Origin: Halocaridina rubra
Taxonomy: Eukaryota > Arthropoda > Malacostraca > Decapoda > Atyidae
Direction: 5' to 3'
NCBI GenBank assembly: GCA_037179515.1
Contig: JAXCGZ010011681.1
Coordinates: 1-64,000, forward strand
DNA: 64,000 bases
Translations under genes and position numbers: made by a program
Shown: positions 35,205-46,279 of the stretch, in pieces
Layout of the letters: each line of letters starts with the position of its first letter
Numbering within the stretch: position 1 is the first letter of the stretch
The notes under the pieces: generated by a model
Seen by the model: only the letters and a program-made list of their open reading frames with translations
Databases searched by the model: none
Told to the model about the DNA's origin: nothing

Positions 35205-35506
35205 CAGCCGCCCGTAGCGATACTACATCTGAAGGTTTTTTGAACTTAAATAGGTCTGTCCAGGACAGTTCGATGTTAAGTCTTCCTTCAGTTATGGTTC
35301 TTTTTCTATGCCTACAGCTACACTGAATATTCTTGGATATTCATCACACGTCCTTTATTATCCCTTCACATCTGACAAGTCATTACACTCTCCATCTCTG
35401 TTTCTCTTTATGTACTTTTCGGGCCCTGGCCCGATGAGGGTTGTTTTATTGTATAATTTTTTTTTTTGGCCCGTCCTGGTGTCACAATCATAAAAAAAAA
35501 AAAAAA
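35205..35506 (+). mobile_element. Short family B derivative, copy 2 (LINE 5' end joined to LINE 3' end)
   Basis: About 300 bp. The first 200 bp match the LINE B1 5' UTR (CAGCCGCCCGT, CTGAAGG, AGTCTTCCTTCAG, CTACACTGAATATTCT, CATCTGACAAGTCA), in order and beginning at the same 5' end. The last 100 bp match the LINE B 3' end (GGCCCGATGAGGG, GGTGTCACAATCAT, then A15). The whole coding region is missing. The junction agrees with that at 2310-2460. It looks like a non-autonomous element mobilised by LINE B. The hAT site seen in B1 is unoccupied here. Confidence 0.75.
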
Positions 35507-35649
35507 ATCTCAATCCATAATTTTAAGGACAGGCATGACAAGTATCACCAAGTAGAAAATGGAACCGATCAGGAGACGGGAAGATACCATCTTTGGGCTC
35601 TTTCCCGTAAGCACAATTAGGTAATCACAATTAGACAATTACACACACA

Positions 35650-35955
<306 letters not shown>

Positions 35956-35965
35956 GGGGGGGGTT

Positions 35966-36188
35966 TAAACTAAGACTAGCACACAACAATCCAATAACAA
36001 TACAGTCCCAATGTCATACCCTTTCAAATTTAGCAATAAGATATTTACCATAACACAAGTGATAATGAAGGAATCATCATAGCAGTTTACCAACAAAAGC
36101 TGTGAAGGCCAAGCCTTTTAATTTTCTAAAATATTAACATTTTCCCCCACTAGATTTAGAATTATGTAGACCTAATGGAAAAATACTT
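35966..36188. other. Unassigned unique-looking sequence
   Basis: About 220 bp between microsatellites. No frame, repeat or motif recognised. Confidence 0.4.
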
Positions 36189-36225
36189 TAATAATAATAA
36201 TAATAATAATAAAAATAATAATAAT

Positions 36226-36308
<83 letters not shown>

Positions 36309-36396
36309 TGAGAAGAAGAAGAAGAAGAAGAAGAAGAAGAAGAAGAAGAAGAGAAGAAGAAGAAGAAGAAGAAGAAGAAGAAGAAGAAGAAGAAGA
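36189..36396. repeat. (TAA)n then (GAA)n microsatellite
   Basis: About 115 bp TAA repeat followed by about 88 bp GAA repeat. A few more ATA/TAA units precede the 3' end of RTE C2. Confidence 0.97.
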
Positions 36397-36720
36397 AAAG
36401 TATACGTTAAGGAGAGTAGAAATAATGATAATAATAATCTATCTATCTACCTTGGCTGCTTCCCCTTTTAATTGGGGGGTAGCCGACATCAAAGAAAGAA
36501 AACAATAAGGGGATTACATTGCTCTATGGGCAATGACGAGGGAGCTAGCGACCGTTCAGATGGCACTGGTGGAGTGCCACAGCCCATCCTCCCGGCTCTT
36601 CCACAACCTGTGTCGCTTCACAACTGCCAACTCCTCCTACTACCCCTACCACAGGGCTACCTCTGTAAGATGCAGCCCCGTGGTAAAAGCAGATGCCCAT
36701 CAGAGCTGCGTCACAATTGC

Positions 36721-38596
36721 TCACCACTCATTCCTATTCCTAGCAAGCTCCCTTGCTTCCATGATATCCATCCTCCTATCATTCAGGGCTCTCCTTACTC
36801 CATCCATCAATCCAAACCTAGGCCTCCCTCTAGTATTTCTACCATCAACTCTCGAATGCATTACCTTTTTCAGCAGTCTTTCATCATCCATCCTTTCAAC
36901 ATGGCCAAACCATCTCAGAACATTCATATCCACTCTGGTTGCAATTTCTCTCCTCACACCCGTTCTTGCTCTCAACACTTCATTCCTAACCTTATCCAAC
37001 CGAGATACACCAATCATACTCCTCAGGCATTTCATCTCAACGGGAAGATACGAGCTTTGGGCTCTTTCCCGTAAACACAATTAGGTAATGATAATTAGGT
37101 AATTACATTTAGTTTCCGTCTCTCACTTAATTTCATACCCCATAACTCTGATTCATACATCACAATCGGCACAACCACTTTCTCATACAAAACTTTCTTA
37201 ACATTCATTTCCAACCCTCTATTCTTCATCACTCCTTTTAACACACCCAACACTTTACATCCTTCATTCACTCTGTGACACACATCTGCTTCCACTCTAC
37301 CATTTGCTGCTATAATCGAGCCTAAATACTTAAACTGATCAACTTCCTAAAGTGTCTCTCCATTCAACATAACATTCAATCCAGCACCATCCTCATTTCT
37401 TGTACACCTCATAACCTAACTCTTTCCCACATTCACTCGCAACTTCCTTCTCTCTCACACCATTCCAAATTCTGACACTAACTGACACAGCTTCTCCTCT
37501 GAACCTGCCACCACCACACTATCATCTGCAAACAGCAACTGATTCAGCTCCCACTCGTTATCATCCCCATCTACCATTCTCAAACCTCGACCACGCACTC
37601 GCTCATTCACCTCTCTTACAACTCCATCAATATACAATTTGAACAGCCATGGTGACATCACACATCCCTGTCTCAGTCTCACACTCACTGGAAACCACTC
37701 ACTCACTTCATTCCCTACCCTAACACAAGCTCTACTACCCTCATACAAAGTCTTCACTGCATGCAACAATTTGCCATTAATTCCATATAAGCTTAAAACA
37801 TTCCACATTGCCTCTCTATCAACTTTATCATACGTGCTCTCCAGATCCAAAAATGCAAAATATACATTCTTACCCCTTGCTAAATATTTCTCATATAACT
37901 GCCTAACTATAAAGATCTGATCTATCCAACCTCTACCTCTCCTAAAGCCACTCTGCACTTCCGCGATCACATTTTCTGTCTTATCTCTAATCCTATTAAC
38001 CAGTATCCTACCATACACTTTTTCTACCACACTCAACAAACTTATACCCCTGAAATTACTGCATTCATACACATCTCCCTTACCATTGTATAGGGGCACT
38101 ATACAAGCAATCACCCATTCCAATGGCACCATTGACAACATAATCATATATTAAACACTCTCACTAACCATTCCAATGCAGTCACACCCCCTTCTTTCAA
38201 CATCTCTGCTCTCACAACATCCATTCCAGGTGCTTTACCTGCTTTTGCTTCATACAATGCCCTTTTCACCTCCTCTCTTATAATCTCTCTCTCCTTTTCA
38301 TCTCCCATTACTGGCTCTTGAACATCCCCCTCTGCCACTATAGCTGTCTCTCTATCTTCCTCAACATTCAGCAAGCACTCAAAATATTCTGCCCATCTTT
38401 TCCTTGCATCGGTCCCTCTTAACATCTGTCCATTCACATCTTTCACTGTCTCTTCCATCCTCGATCCACCCTTCCTTACTCTCTTCACTTTTTTCCAAAA
38501 CTTCTTTTTATTCTCCTCATATGACCTACTAAGATCCTGTCCCCACCTAATATTTGCTAACCTCTTCTCTTGCTCTACCTTCTGCTTGGTTTCCAC
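36721..38596 (-). pseudogene. RT and C-terminal domain of RTE C2
   Basis: RTE-type reverse transcriptase in adjacent frames 38144-38596 (N-terminal part, KKRWAEYFECLLN region) and 37455-38147 (SNFRGISLLSVVEKVYGRIL, EVQSGFRRGRGWIDQIF, FAFLDLESTYDKVDRE, RLRQGCVMSPWLF, LLFADDSVV). The palm aspartates D and FADD are visible. The frame shifts between the two pieces, and again before the C-terminal frames 37095-37295 and 36721-37080 (MKCLRSMIGVSRLDKV, RWFGHVERMDDERL, RGRPRFGLMDGVRRALN). A13 interrupts the C-terminal domain. Near intact but not translatable as it stands. Confidence 0.85.
37039..37105 (+). mobile_element. Family A LINE micro-insertion A13 (3' tail only)
   Basis: Only about 65 bp of the family A 3' end (CGGGAAGATACGAGCTTTGG ... 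CACAATTAGGTAAT) inserted into C2. C1 shows the empty site, CATCTCAAACACATTTAG. The insertion falls at an AC/CA step, in line with the family's preference for CA-rich sites. Confidence 0.92.
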
Positions 38597-38746
38597 ATTT
38601 TTCTCCCTATATCTTTCATACTTCTCCCTACTTTTACAATGCAGCCATTCCTAAAAAGTCTTCTTTTTCTCTTCCATCTTCATTTTCTTCCCTTCATTCC
38701 ACCACTCGCTGCCCCTCCTCATGCCACCTCCAACAAACCTCTTTCC

Positions 38747-40741
38747 GTACAAGAAATGTATGACATCTTTTGTGAGAAATATGGGAAGATAGTAGATTGC
38801 TGCATACCTGTCACCAAAGTAGGTGTAATTCATGCCAGAGAGAAATGGTTCGATAATGGGTGTAAAAGAGCTAAGGAGTGGAGAGACAAATGCTGGAAAA
38901 GGTATAGGAGGAGAAAAAACATAAATGCGTGGCAAACCTACAAAAGAGCAAGAAATGACTACCTAAGTAAAAGGAGTGAGGCAGAGAGAGATTATGAGAG
39001 GGACATCACCAGGAAGGCTAAAGAAAATCCCAAGCTTTTCCACAGCTTTATCAGAGGAAAACTGAAGATAAAAGAACAGGTTTTAAGGCTAAAGAGAGCG
39101 GATGGAAGCATCACTGAGACGGATGAAGAGATCTGCAAAGAATTGAACAAGGAGTTTCAGTCAGTATTTACAGTAGAAAATACCCCACCCCCTCAGATTG
39201 CAGTGATAGAAGCTCAAGGGCCGGTATTAGAGAACATCAACCTTACAGCCACAGAGGTATGCAAAGCGCTGATGGATTTAGATGTTCATAAAGCTACAGG
39301 TCCTGATGACATATCCCCTCATGTGCTTAAAAAATGCGCAAACACAATATCAGTGGCACTAAGTATCATATTTAAGGAGTCACTGGAGTCGGGGGAGATT
39401 CCAAGATGCTGGAAACAAGCAAATGTGATACCTATCTTCAAAAAGGGAAGGAGGGATACGGCTCTGAACTATAGACCAGTTTCCTTGACCAGCATAGTTT
39501 GCAAAGTTATGGAGAAACTACTAAGGAAACATATCTCTCTTCACTTGGAATCCTTCAACTTTTTGTCAGTGAGGCAACATGGCTTCAGAGAAGGTAGATC
39601 AACAGTAACAAACTTATTAGAATTTTATGATGAGGTAAGCCAAATCTTACAGGAAAGAGAGGGCTGGGCAGATTGCATATTCCTAGACTTCCAGAAAGCG
39701 TTTGACACTGTTCCACATGGGAGACTTATTAGGAAGCTGCACTCAATGGCTAGAATAGGTGGAAATGTTTTGGAATGGATAAAAACTTACTTAGAAGGAA
39801 GGGAACAGAGGGTTAGAGTAAGACACTCAGTGTCTGAATGGAGAAGAGTTAGTAGTGGAGTTCCACAGGGTTCAGTTTTAGGGCCACTTTTGTTCCTTGT
39901 ATATGCAAATGACCTACCAGAGTCTGTAAATTCATTCATTAATATGTTTGCAGATGATGCAAAGATTGTGAAGAAAGTAAAAAACGAGAACAATGGTAGA
40001 GAACTTCAGGAGAATCTAAATAATCTGCATGAGTGGTCAGAAAAGTGGCTAATGAAATTCAATACTTCAAAATGTAAGGTAATGAGAATGGGTACAAGTG
40101 CAAGAAGGCCCAATCTTGACTACTCGGTGGCTGGCGTACAACTTCAAGAGAAAGAAAATGAGAGAGATCTAGGAGTAAACATACTGGCAGATTTGTCTCC
40201 AGAAATACATATAAATGGCATAGTAAGGGCAGCATATGCATTCTTATCAAATGTAAGGGTAGCCTTCAGGCACATGGACAAGGAAATGTTCAAAAATATT
40301 TATGTAACCTATGTGAGGCCATAACTCGAATATGCAGCCCCCTTTTGGAATCCGCACTTGAAAAAGCACATAGCTAAGCTTGAAAAAGTTCAAAGACATG
40401 CCACGAAACTGGTGCCAGAAATACGCAATCTCAGTTATGATGAGAGGCTGAGGGAATTAGACTTACCATCACTCGAAGCTAGAAGAGTAAGGGGGGATAT
40501 GGTGACAGTCTTTAAATTCCTTCATGGTTATGATAGAGTGGATAGGGATCGATATTTCGATATGGCTGGCTCTAGAACTAGAGGTCATTGTTTGAAGCTT
40601 CGTAAGAAAACTTCTTTGCAGGATGTAAGGAAATACTTTTTCAGTGTAAGAGCAGTTGATAATTGGAATTGGCTAAGCGAGGAGGTAGTTAATGCTATCC
40701 CAATCCATAGTTTTAAGGACAGGTATGATAAGTATCACTAA
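38747..40741 (+). pseudogene. ORF2 of A14, one nonsense mutation
   Basis: RT-containing ORF2 fragment open from the truncation to 40741 except for one stop. Motifs: NYRPVSLTS, QHGFREGRS, FLDFQKAFDTVPHG, SGVPQGSVLGPLLF, FADD (near 39950). At 40322-40324 the lysine codon of VRPKLEYAAPFW is TAA. Downstream the same frame resumes and reaches the normal stop. The identical TAA is present in A11. The apparent 584-codon frame starting at 38570 is a chimera that begins in antisense RTE sequence. Confidence 0.88.
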
Positions 40742-40832
40742 GTCTAAAATGGAACTGATCAGGAGACGGGAAGATACGAGCTTTGGGCTCTTTCCCGTAA
40801 ACACAATTAGGTAATCACAAATAGGTAATCAC
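38747..40832 (+). mobile_element. Family A LINE copy A14, 5' truncated, inserted in RTE C2
   Basis: Plus-strand copy that begins at the end of the endonuclease (VQEMYDIFCEKYGK) and runs to two tail units at 40832. It is inserted in the endonuclease-RT linker of C2 in the opposite orientation. It is nearly identical to A2, A5 and A17 and has only one clear lesion, so it is recent. Confidence 0.95.
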
Positions 40833-40986
40833 ACTTCACTTGCATGTCTCACAAAACCTTCTTTCATCAACCCCCATTCCTCCTCTAACTCCCCAACATC
40901 TCTTTCTTTCACCCTGTCATATGCCACTCTCAACATGTCCTGATATTCCTGTCTCTTCTCTAGCTTTTTCAACTCTTCCACCTTCA

Positions 40987-41775
40987 CTATTTCCCTTCTA
41001 CACCCCCCCCTCTATTTCCCCATTCTTTTGCTACTACCACTTTTGCTTCAACCAAAAAATGATCAGACATCCCAGCAGCCACACCCCTAAATGCATGCAC
41101 ATCTTTCACTCTACCAATCAAGCTCTTTGCTACCAACACATAATCCATCAGTGCTCTTTCTTTCACTCTTCCATTTGCCACTCTCATCCATGTATACTTA
41201 TTTATTACCTTCTTCTTGAAAAAACTATTACCTATCACCAACTCTTGCTCCACACACATATCTAACAGTCTCTCGCCACTCTCATTCCCACCTGGTACCC
41301 CATACTTTCCTACAACACCTTCTACCTCTCCATCACCCACTCTGGCATTCAAGTCACCCAACACAACTACATAGTTCCTTCTACTCAGACCATCCACACA
41401 CCTAGTTAACTCATTTCAGAATTCATCCCACTCTTCCTCACTTCTCTCACATCCTGGCCCATACGCACTAACAAAAGCCCAACATTCCCTACCTATCCTA
41501 GTCCTAACCCACATCAGCCTAGATGACACTTCTTTCCATTCCACTACCTGATTTACCATCCATTCACTCAGCAATAATGCCACGCCTTCTCTCGCTCTCC
41601 CTCTTTCAACCCCAGACACCCTACCTGTCACATCACCAAATGCCACTTCTCCTTTTCCTTTCATCTTCGTCTCACATAATGCCAATACATCCATCCTCCT
41701 CTTACCAAACATATATCCAATCTCACATCTTTTGCTCTCTATCGTACTACAACCACGCACATTTAGACACCCCAA
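40987..41775 (-). pseudogene. APE endonuclease of RTE C2, frameshifted
   Basis: The sense N-terminal frame 41416-41775 reads MGCLNVRGCSTIESKR, DVLALCETKMKGKG (catalytic E) and VSAYGPGC. The next frame, 40987-41397, reads VVLGDLNARVGDG, LMDYVLVAK and GMSDHFLVEAKV (catalytic SDH). One frame change separates them near 41400, at a stop in the EEEWDEF region. All catalytic residues are visible. This is the target-nicking domain of the RTE. Confidence 0.85.
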
Positions 41776-41946
41776 AACTAGAGTTTGGGGAGAAGTTATT
41801 CTCCCCTCTACTCCCCTTCTTCTTTGACATCTCGCAGGAGGTTAATACAATGGGGGGGATTCCTAGTCCCCTCGCCCCATCCACTTTTAGTGGCCTCTTA
41901 CGACACGCAGGGAATACGTTAGGGCTATTCTTTGATGCTGTGCCCG

Positions 41947-42136
<190 letters not shown>

Positions 42137-42139
42137 GAA

Positions 42140-42633
42140 TATTACCATTAAGAGCATAATTCTAGTAATATTCTTTTTTGGAGTTCCAAAGCCATTATTT
42201 ATCACAACTGCAAACAATCCTGGAGAACATTAAAGTAGCATGTGCTGATATAGTAAGTGCATAGCGAGTATTGTCAGGCCAGGCAAACATCTGCTACCAC
42301 TATTATAGTATGTAGCACTATCTGCGTCTACTTTCCTACTACCTTGCAGGCACACAGGGAAGTGTAAGAAACTTGGAGAGTATTTAGAGAGAAAAAATCA
42401 TAGGGAGAGACCTGGAGGCAATCAGTGAGGAGGAATGCTTCAAACCATCCTCTGGCAACACCTGAAACGCAGCTTGCTTGCCAAACGTAATGACTCTGTC
42501 TTTTCTTTGGAGCTGATCAGCAGCGTTGAGAGAGAGGAAGTGCAAATGGGCCAGCAATTCTCTCTTATTTTTAGCCCAGGCAAGCAGCAATGCACAAAGG
42601 AAGACACTGCTTTCAGAGAAAATACAATAAGAC
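42140..42633. other. Unassigned sequence between RTE C2 and A15
   Basis: About 490 bp with no recognised motif. A 130-aa minus-strand frame overlaps it and A15 but resembles nothing I know. Confidence 0.4.
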
Positions 42634-44550
42634 AATGGAGGAGAAAAAATATAAATGCCTGGCAAACCTACAAAAGAGCAAGAAAAGATTACCTCAGTAA
42701 AATAAGAGAGGCAGAGAGAGACTATGAAAGGAACATCACCAGGAAGGCTAAAGAAAATCCCAAGCATTTCCACTGCTTTATCAGAGGAAAACTGAAGGTA
42801 AAAGAACAGGTTTTAAGGCTTAAGAGAGTGGATGGAAGCATCACTGAGATGGATGAAGAGATCTGCAAAGAAATAAACAAGGAGTTTCAGTCAGTATTTA
42901 CAGTACAAAATATCCCGCCCCATCAGATTGCAGAGATAGAAGCTCATGGGCCGGTATTACAGAACATCATCCTTTCAGCAACAGAGGTATGCAAAGCGCT
43001 GATGGAGTTAGATGTCCATAAAGCTACAGGTCCTGATGATATATCCCCTCATTTACTTAAAAAATGTGCAAACTCATTATCAGTGGCACTAAGTATCATA
43101 TTTTAAAAGTCACTGGAGTCACGGAAGATTCCAAGATACTGGAAACAAGCAAATGTGATACCTATCTTCAAAAAGGGTAGGAGGGATATGGCTCTAAAGC
43201 ATAGACCAGTTTCCTTGACCAGCATAGTTTGCAAAGTTATGGAGAAACTACTAAGGAAACATATCTCTCTTCACTTGGAATCCTTCAACTTTTTGTCAGT
43301 GAGACAACATGGATTCAGAGAAGGTAGATCAACAGTAACAAACTTATCAGAATTTTATGATGGGGTAAGTCGAATCTTACAGAAAAGAGAGGGTTTTGCA
43401 GATTGCATATTCCTAGACTGCCAGAAAGCATTTGACACTGTTCTGCATGGGAGACTTATTATGAAGCTGCAAGCAATGGCTAGAATAGGTGGAAATGTCT
43501 TGGAATGGATAAAAAGTAACTTAGAAGGAAGGGAACAGAAGGTTAGAGTAAGACATTCAGTGTCTGAATGGAGAAGAGTTAGTAGTGGAGTGCCACAGGG
43601 TTCAGTGTTAGAGACACTTTTTTTCCTTGTATATGTAAATGACCTACCAGAGTCTGTAAATTTATTCATGAATATGTTTGCAGATGATGCAAAGATTGTG
43701 AAGAAAGTAAGAAACGAGAGCAATGGTAGAGAACTTCAGGAAGATCTAAATAGTCTGCATGAGTGGTCAGAAAAGTGGCTAATGAAATTCAATACTTCAA
43801 AATGTAAGGTAATGAGAATGGGTACAAGTGCAAGAAGGCCCAAGCTAGATTACTCGGTGGCTGGAGTACAACTTCAAGAGACAGAAAATGAGAGAGATCT
43901 GGGAGTAAACATACTGGCAGATTTGTCTCCAGAAATACATATAAATGGCATAGTAAGGGCAGAATATGCTTTCTTAGCAAATGTAAGGGTAGCCGTCAGG
44001 CACATGGACAAGGAAATGTTCAGAAATATTTATGTAACCTATGTAAGGCCGAGAGTTGAATATACAGCCCCAATTGGAATCAGCACTTGAAAAAGCACAT
44101 AGCTAAGCTTGAAAAAGTTCAAAGACATGCCACGAAACTGGTGCTAGAAATACGCAATCTCAGTTATGATGAGAGGCTGAGGGAATTATACTTACATCAC
44201 TTGAAGCGAGAAGATTGATGGGGGGATATGGTGACAGTCTTTAAATTCCTTTATGGTTATGATAGAGTGGATAGGGATTGATATATTGATATGACTGGCA
44301 CTAGAACTAGAGGTCATAGTTTGAAGCTTCATAAGAAAACTTCTTTGTAGGGTGTAAGGAAGTACTTTTTCAGTGTAAGAGTAGTTGATAATTGGAATTT
44401 GCTAAGCGAGGAGGTAGTTAATGCTAACTCAATCCATAGTTTTAAGGACAGGTATGATAAGTATCACTAAGTACAAAATGGAACCGATCAGGAGACGGGA
44501 AGATACTAGCTTTGGGCTCTTTCTCGTAAGCACAATTAGGTAATCACAGG
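42634..44550 (+). mobile_element. Family A LINE copy A15, 5' truncated
   Basis: Plus-strand copy starting in the linker (NINAWQTYKRAR) and ending with one tail unit (AATTAGGTAATCACA), directly followed by the 5' end of RTE D. It belongs to a somewhat older subfamily than A2 and A14. Confidence 0.92.
42640..44470 (+). pseudogene. ORF2 of A15, broken
   Basis: Two main frames: to 43106 (linker and RT start, ending at a TAA near 43104) and 43155-44090 (311 aa, RT with FLDCQKAFDTVLHG, SGVPQGSVLETLF and FADD). Substitutions include F to C in the palm motif and loss of the GP after VLGP. The C-terminal domain is frameshifted after VRPRVEYTAP and carries further stops near 44160, 44215 and 44280. 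Confidence 0.85.
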
Positions 44551-44595
44551 AGGGTGGCAGTTACGGGATATGTCTTCTGAATTTGGTAACAGTAA

Positions 44596-46070
44596 GGCCC
44601 AATTCATATTATAGGGCCTCCGCTCACGGTCCAGTTAAATATTGTCACATGCTTTGCAATGGAAGCATTCACACTGACAGTAACGGCTTAGGAGTATTCT
44701 GCTCATAATCCATTCAAAAGATATATTTACCAGACTGAGAGTGGAGCGTTGCTAGACCATTACTGCCAGTCTGAATACCCACCACGGTCTCACTCCACTC
44801 CTGTGTCAGTTTTGATTCAACAGCTGTAGGAGTAAGTTGTATTGCTGCCTGAGTGTTGGAAATTTATTTTTAGGGGGACGTTAAAGGGAGAGGAGTTTTC
44901 TGAAATAAAAGAGAAGGAATGACACTTAGGGAGTAAGGGAGGGAAATGTTTAAGAAGAAAGGGAAATGGGATGGATTTAAGGGAAAAAGAAACAAAGCAT
45001 TTAGGAAGGGAAGGAGGGGGGTATATTCATTGCAAAAGGAATATGCCAGGAAGTTTTAAAGGAAAAAGAAGAGGAATGGGATTTAGGGAAAAGAGAAAAG
45101 GAAAATTTTCTGTGGAAAGGGGATGTGGGAGGAAAGTTAAATGGGCTAAAACAACGAGAGGTGGTGAAAATGTTATGGGACGGTTTTGGGAAAGGAGAAT
45201 TGAAGTAAGGGAAGTGTTATGGGAGTTGAAGACTATACTGGTTAATAGAATGAAAGAGGATGGAATATTAATGGGAAGCTGAAGGAAAAAACTTGCCCTG
45301 TATTGAGAATGGAATGGGAGATAGATGGAATAGGAGTTATAATGGGATGGAAATGCTGGTAAGGATTGGGATGAAATGGCAGGAGCATGGAATAGAAGTC
45401 ATAATGGGATAAAAGTGCTCGTAGGGACTGAGATAGAACTGAAGGCATATGGAAGGGAAATTATAGTAGGATAGTCGTGCTAATAGGGATTGGGATGGCA
45501 TGGGAGGTTTATGAAACAAAATATAATGGGAAAAGGCGAATTGGATTGAGAGAATTTGCTGAGTTAAGTGATGAAATTATATAATTATGGATAAAAATTT
45601 GAAAAGAATTTCTGGAAAGGAAGAATCGGTGCTATGAAATCAGTGCAAAGCGTGAAATTCAGGATAGAAATATACTGGAAAAGGTGACCTGGAAGGGAAG
45701 AGCTTAAATTCATAATGGAGATGAATGTGATGGAAATTTCTAATGGAAAAGGTGATTTGGAAGGAAAAGAAAATATTGCTCCTAGAATGGTTAAGGAGAT
45801 AGCATGCAATGTAAATGCTAATTGGAATGAGCTGGATGGAAGTAAATAATTTTTTTAAAGATGTGGAAAGGGAGAAAAAAGGAATAAAAATTCAAATGGA
45901 AAGGAAAAACTGGAAAAGGTAAATTTATATAGTGAAATTAAAAGAATAAGGAAAGACGGGACAGTGAGCAGAGCAAGAGCAAAATGGACATGTGAATGCA
46001 CCCAGACCATGAGCGGAGCAAGAGTTGAGAGAGAACGGAGCATGACAGTCCCTATAGTGTGAATCAGTCC
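44596..46070. mobile_element. PIF/Harbinger-like non-autonomous element with TAA target duplication
   Basis: A 1475-bp element with imperfect terminal inverted repeats: left GGCCCAATTCATATTATAGG, right (other strand) GGACTGATTCACACTATAGG. It is flanked by TAA at 44593-44595 and 46071-46073, the 3-bp TWA duplication typical of PIF/Harbinger. Removing it restores the 5' UTR of RTE D. No transposase is visible; the interior is A/G-rich on the plus strand. Superfamily assignment rests on ends and duplication only. Confidence 0.75.
45260..45537 (+). repeat. 62-bp tandem repeat inside the Harbinger-like element
   Basis: Degenerate units start ATGGAATAGGAG at 45325, ATGGAATAGAAG at 45387, ATGGAAGGGAAA at 45449 and ATGAAACAAAAT at 45511, a regular 62-bp spacing. 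A further degenerate unit starts near 45260. Units share ATAATGGGAT and GGGATTGGGATG-type sequence. Confidence 0.8.
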
Positions 46071-46279
46071 TAAAGGTGCCACAGGCATCCTCTGATGATG
46101 GGAGTAACTTTTCATCTGAACTGATCAGCTACTGCCCATGTAAAGCTGTACCCCTCAGCCAGTAAGGTGCTGATCTGCCAAGTCTGGCTGCTCCTATTGG
46201 TGTATGAAGATATCCCAAAATCGAACAGCAAACGCTAAAGAAAGCACCAGTAAAACAAAGGAAAAAAATTCAATCCTAC

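Larger units (their letters stand above)
30141..35641 (+). mobile_element. Family A LINE copy A12, full length, interrupted near its 3' end
   Basis: Plus-strand copy with 5' UTR (30141-31031), ORF1 (31032 to about 32140), ORF2 (to about 34856) and the ORF2 end plus 3' UTR resumed at 35507-35641 with two tail units. The 5' end is flush with a CA run and the 3' end with ACACACAC then (AT)n. A 650-bp insert at 34857-35506 splits the last codons; it contains the LINE B derivative and 340 bp I cannot assign. ORF1 and ORF2 have several stops and frameshifts. Confidence 0.9.

Noticed and set aside
38570..40324. A single 584-codon frame that could be read as one gene
   Set aside because: The first 59 codons are antisense RTE C2 sequence read into LINE copy A14. 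It is a chance chimera at an insertion junction.
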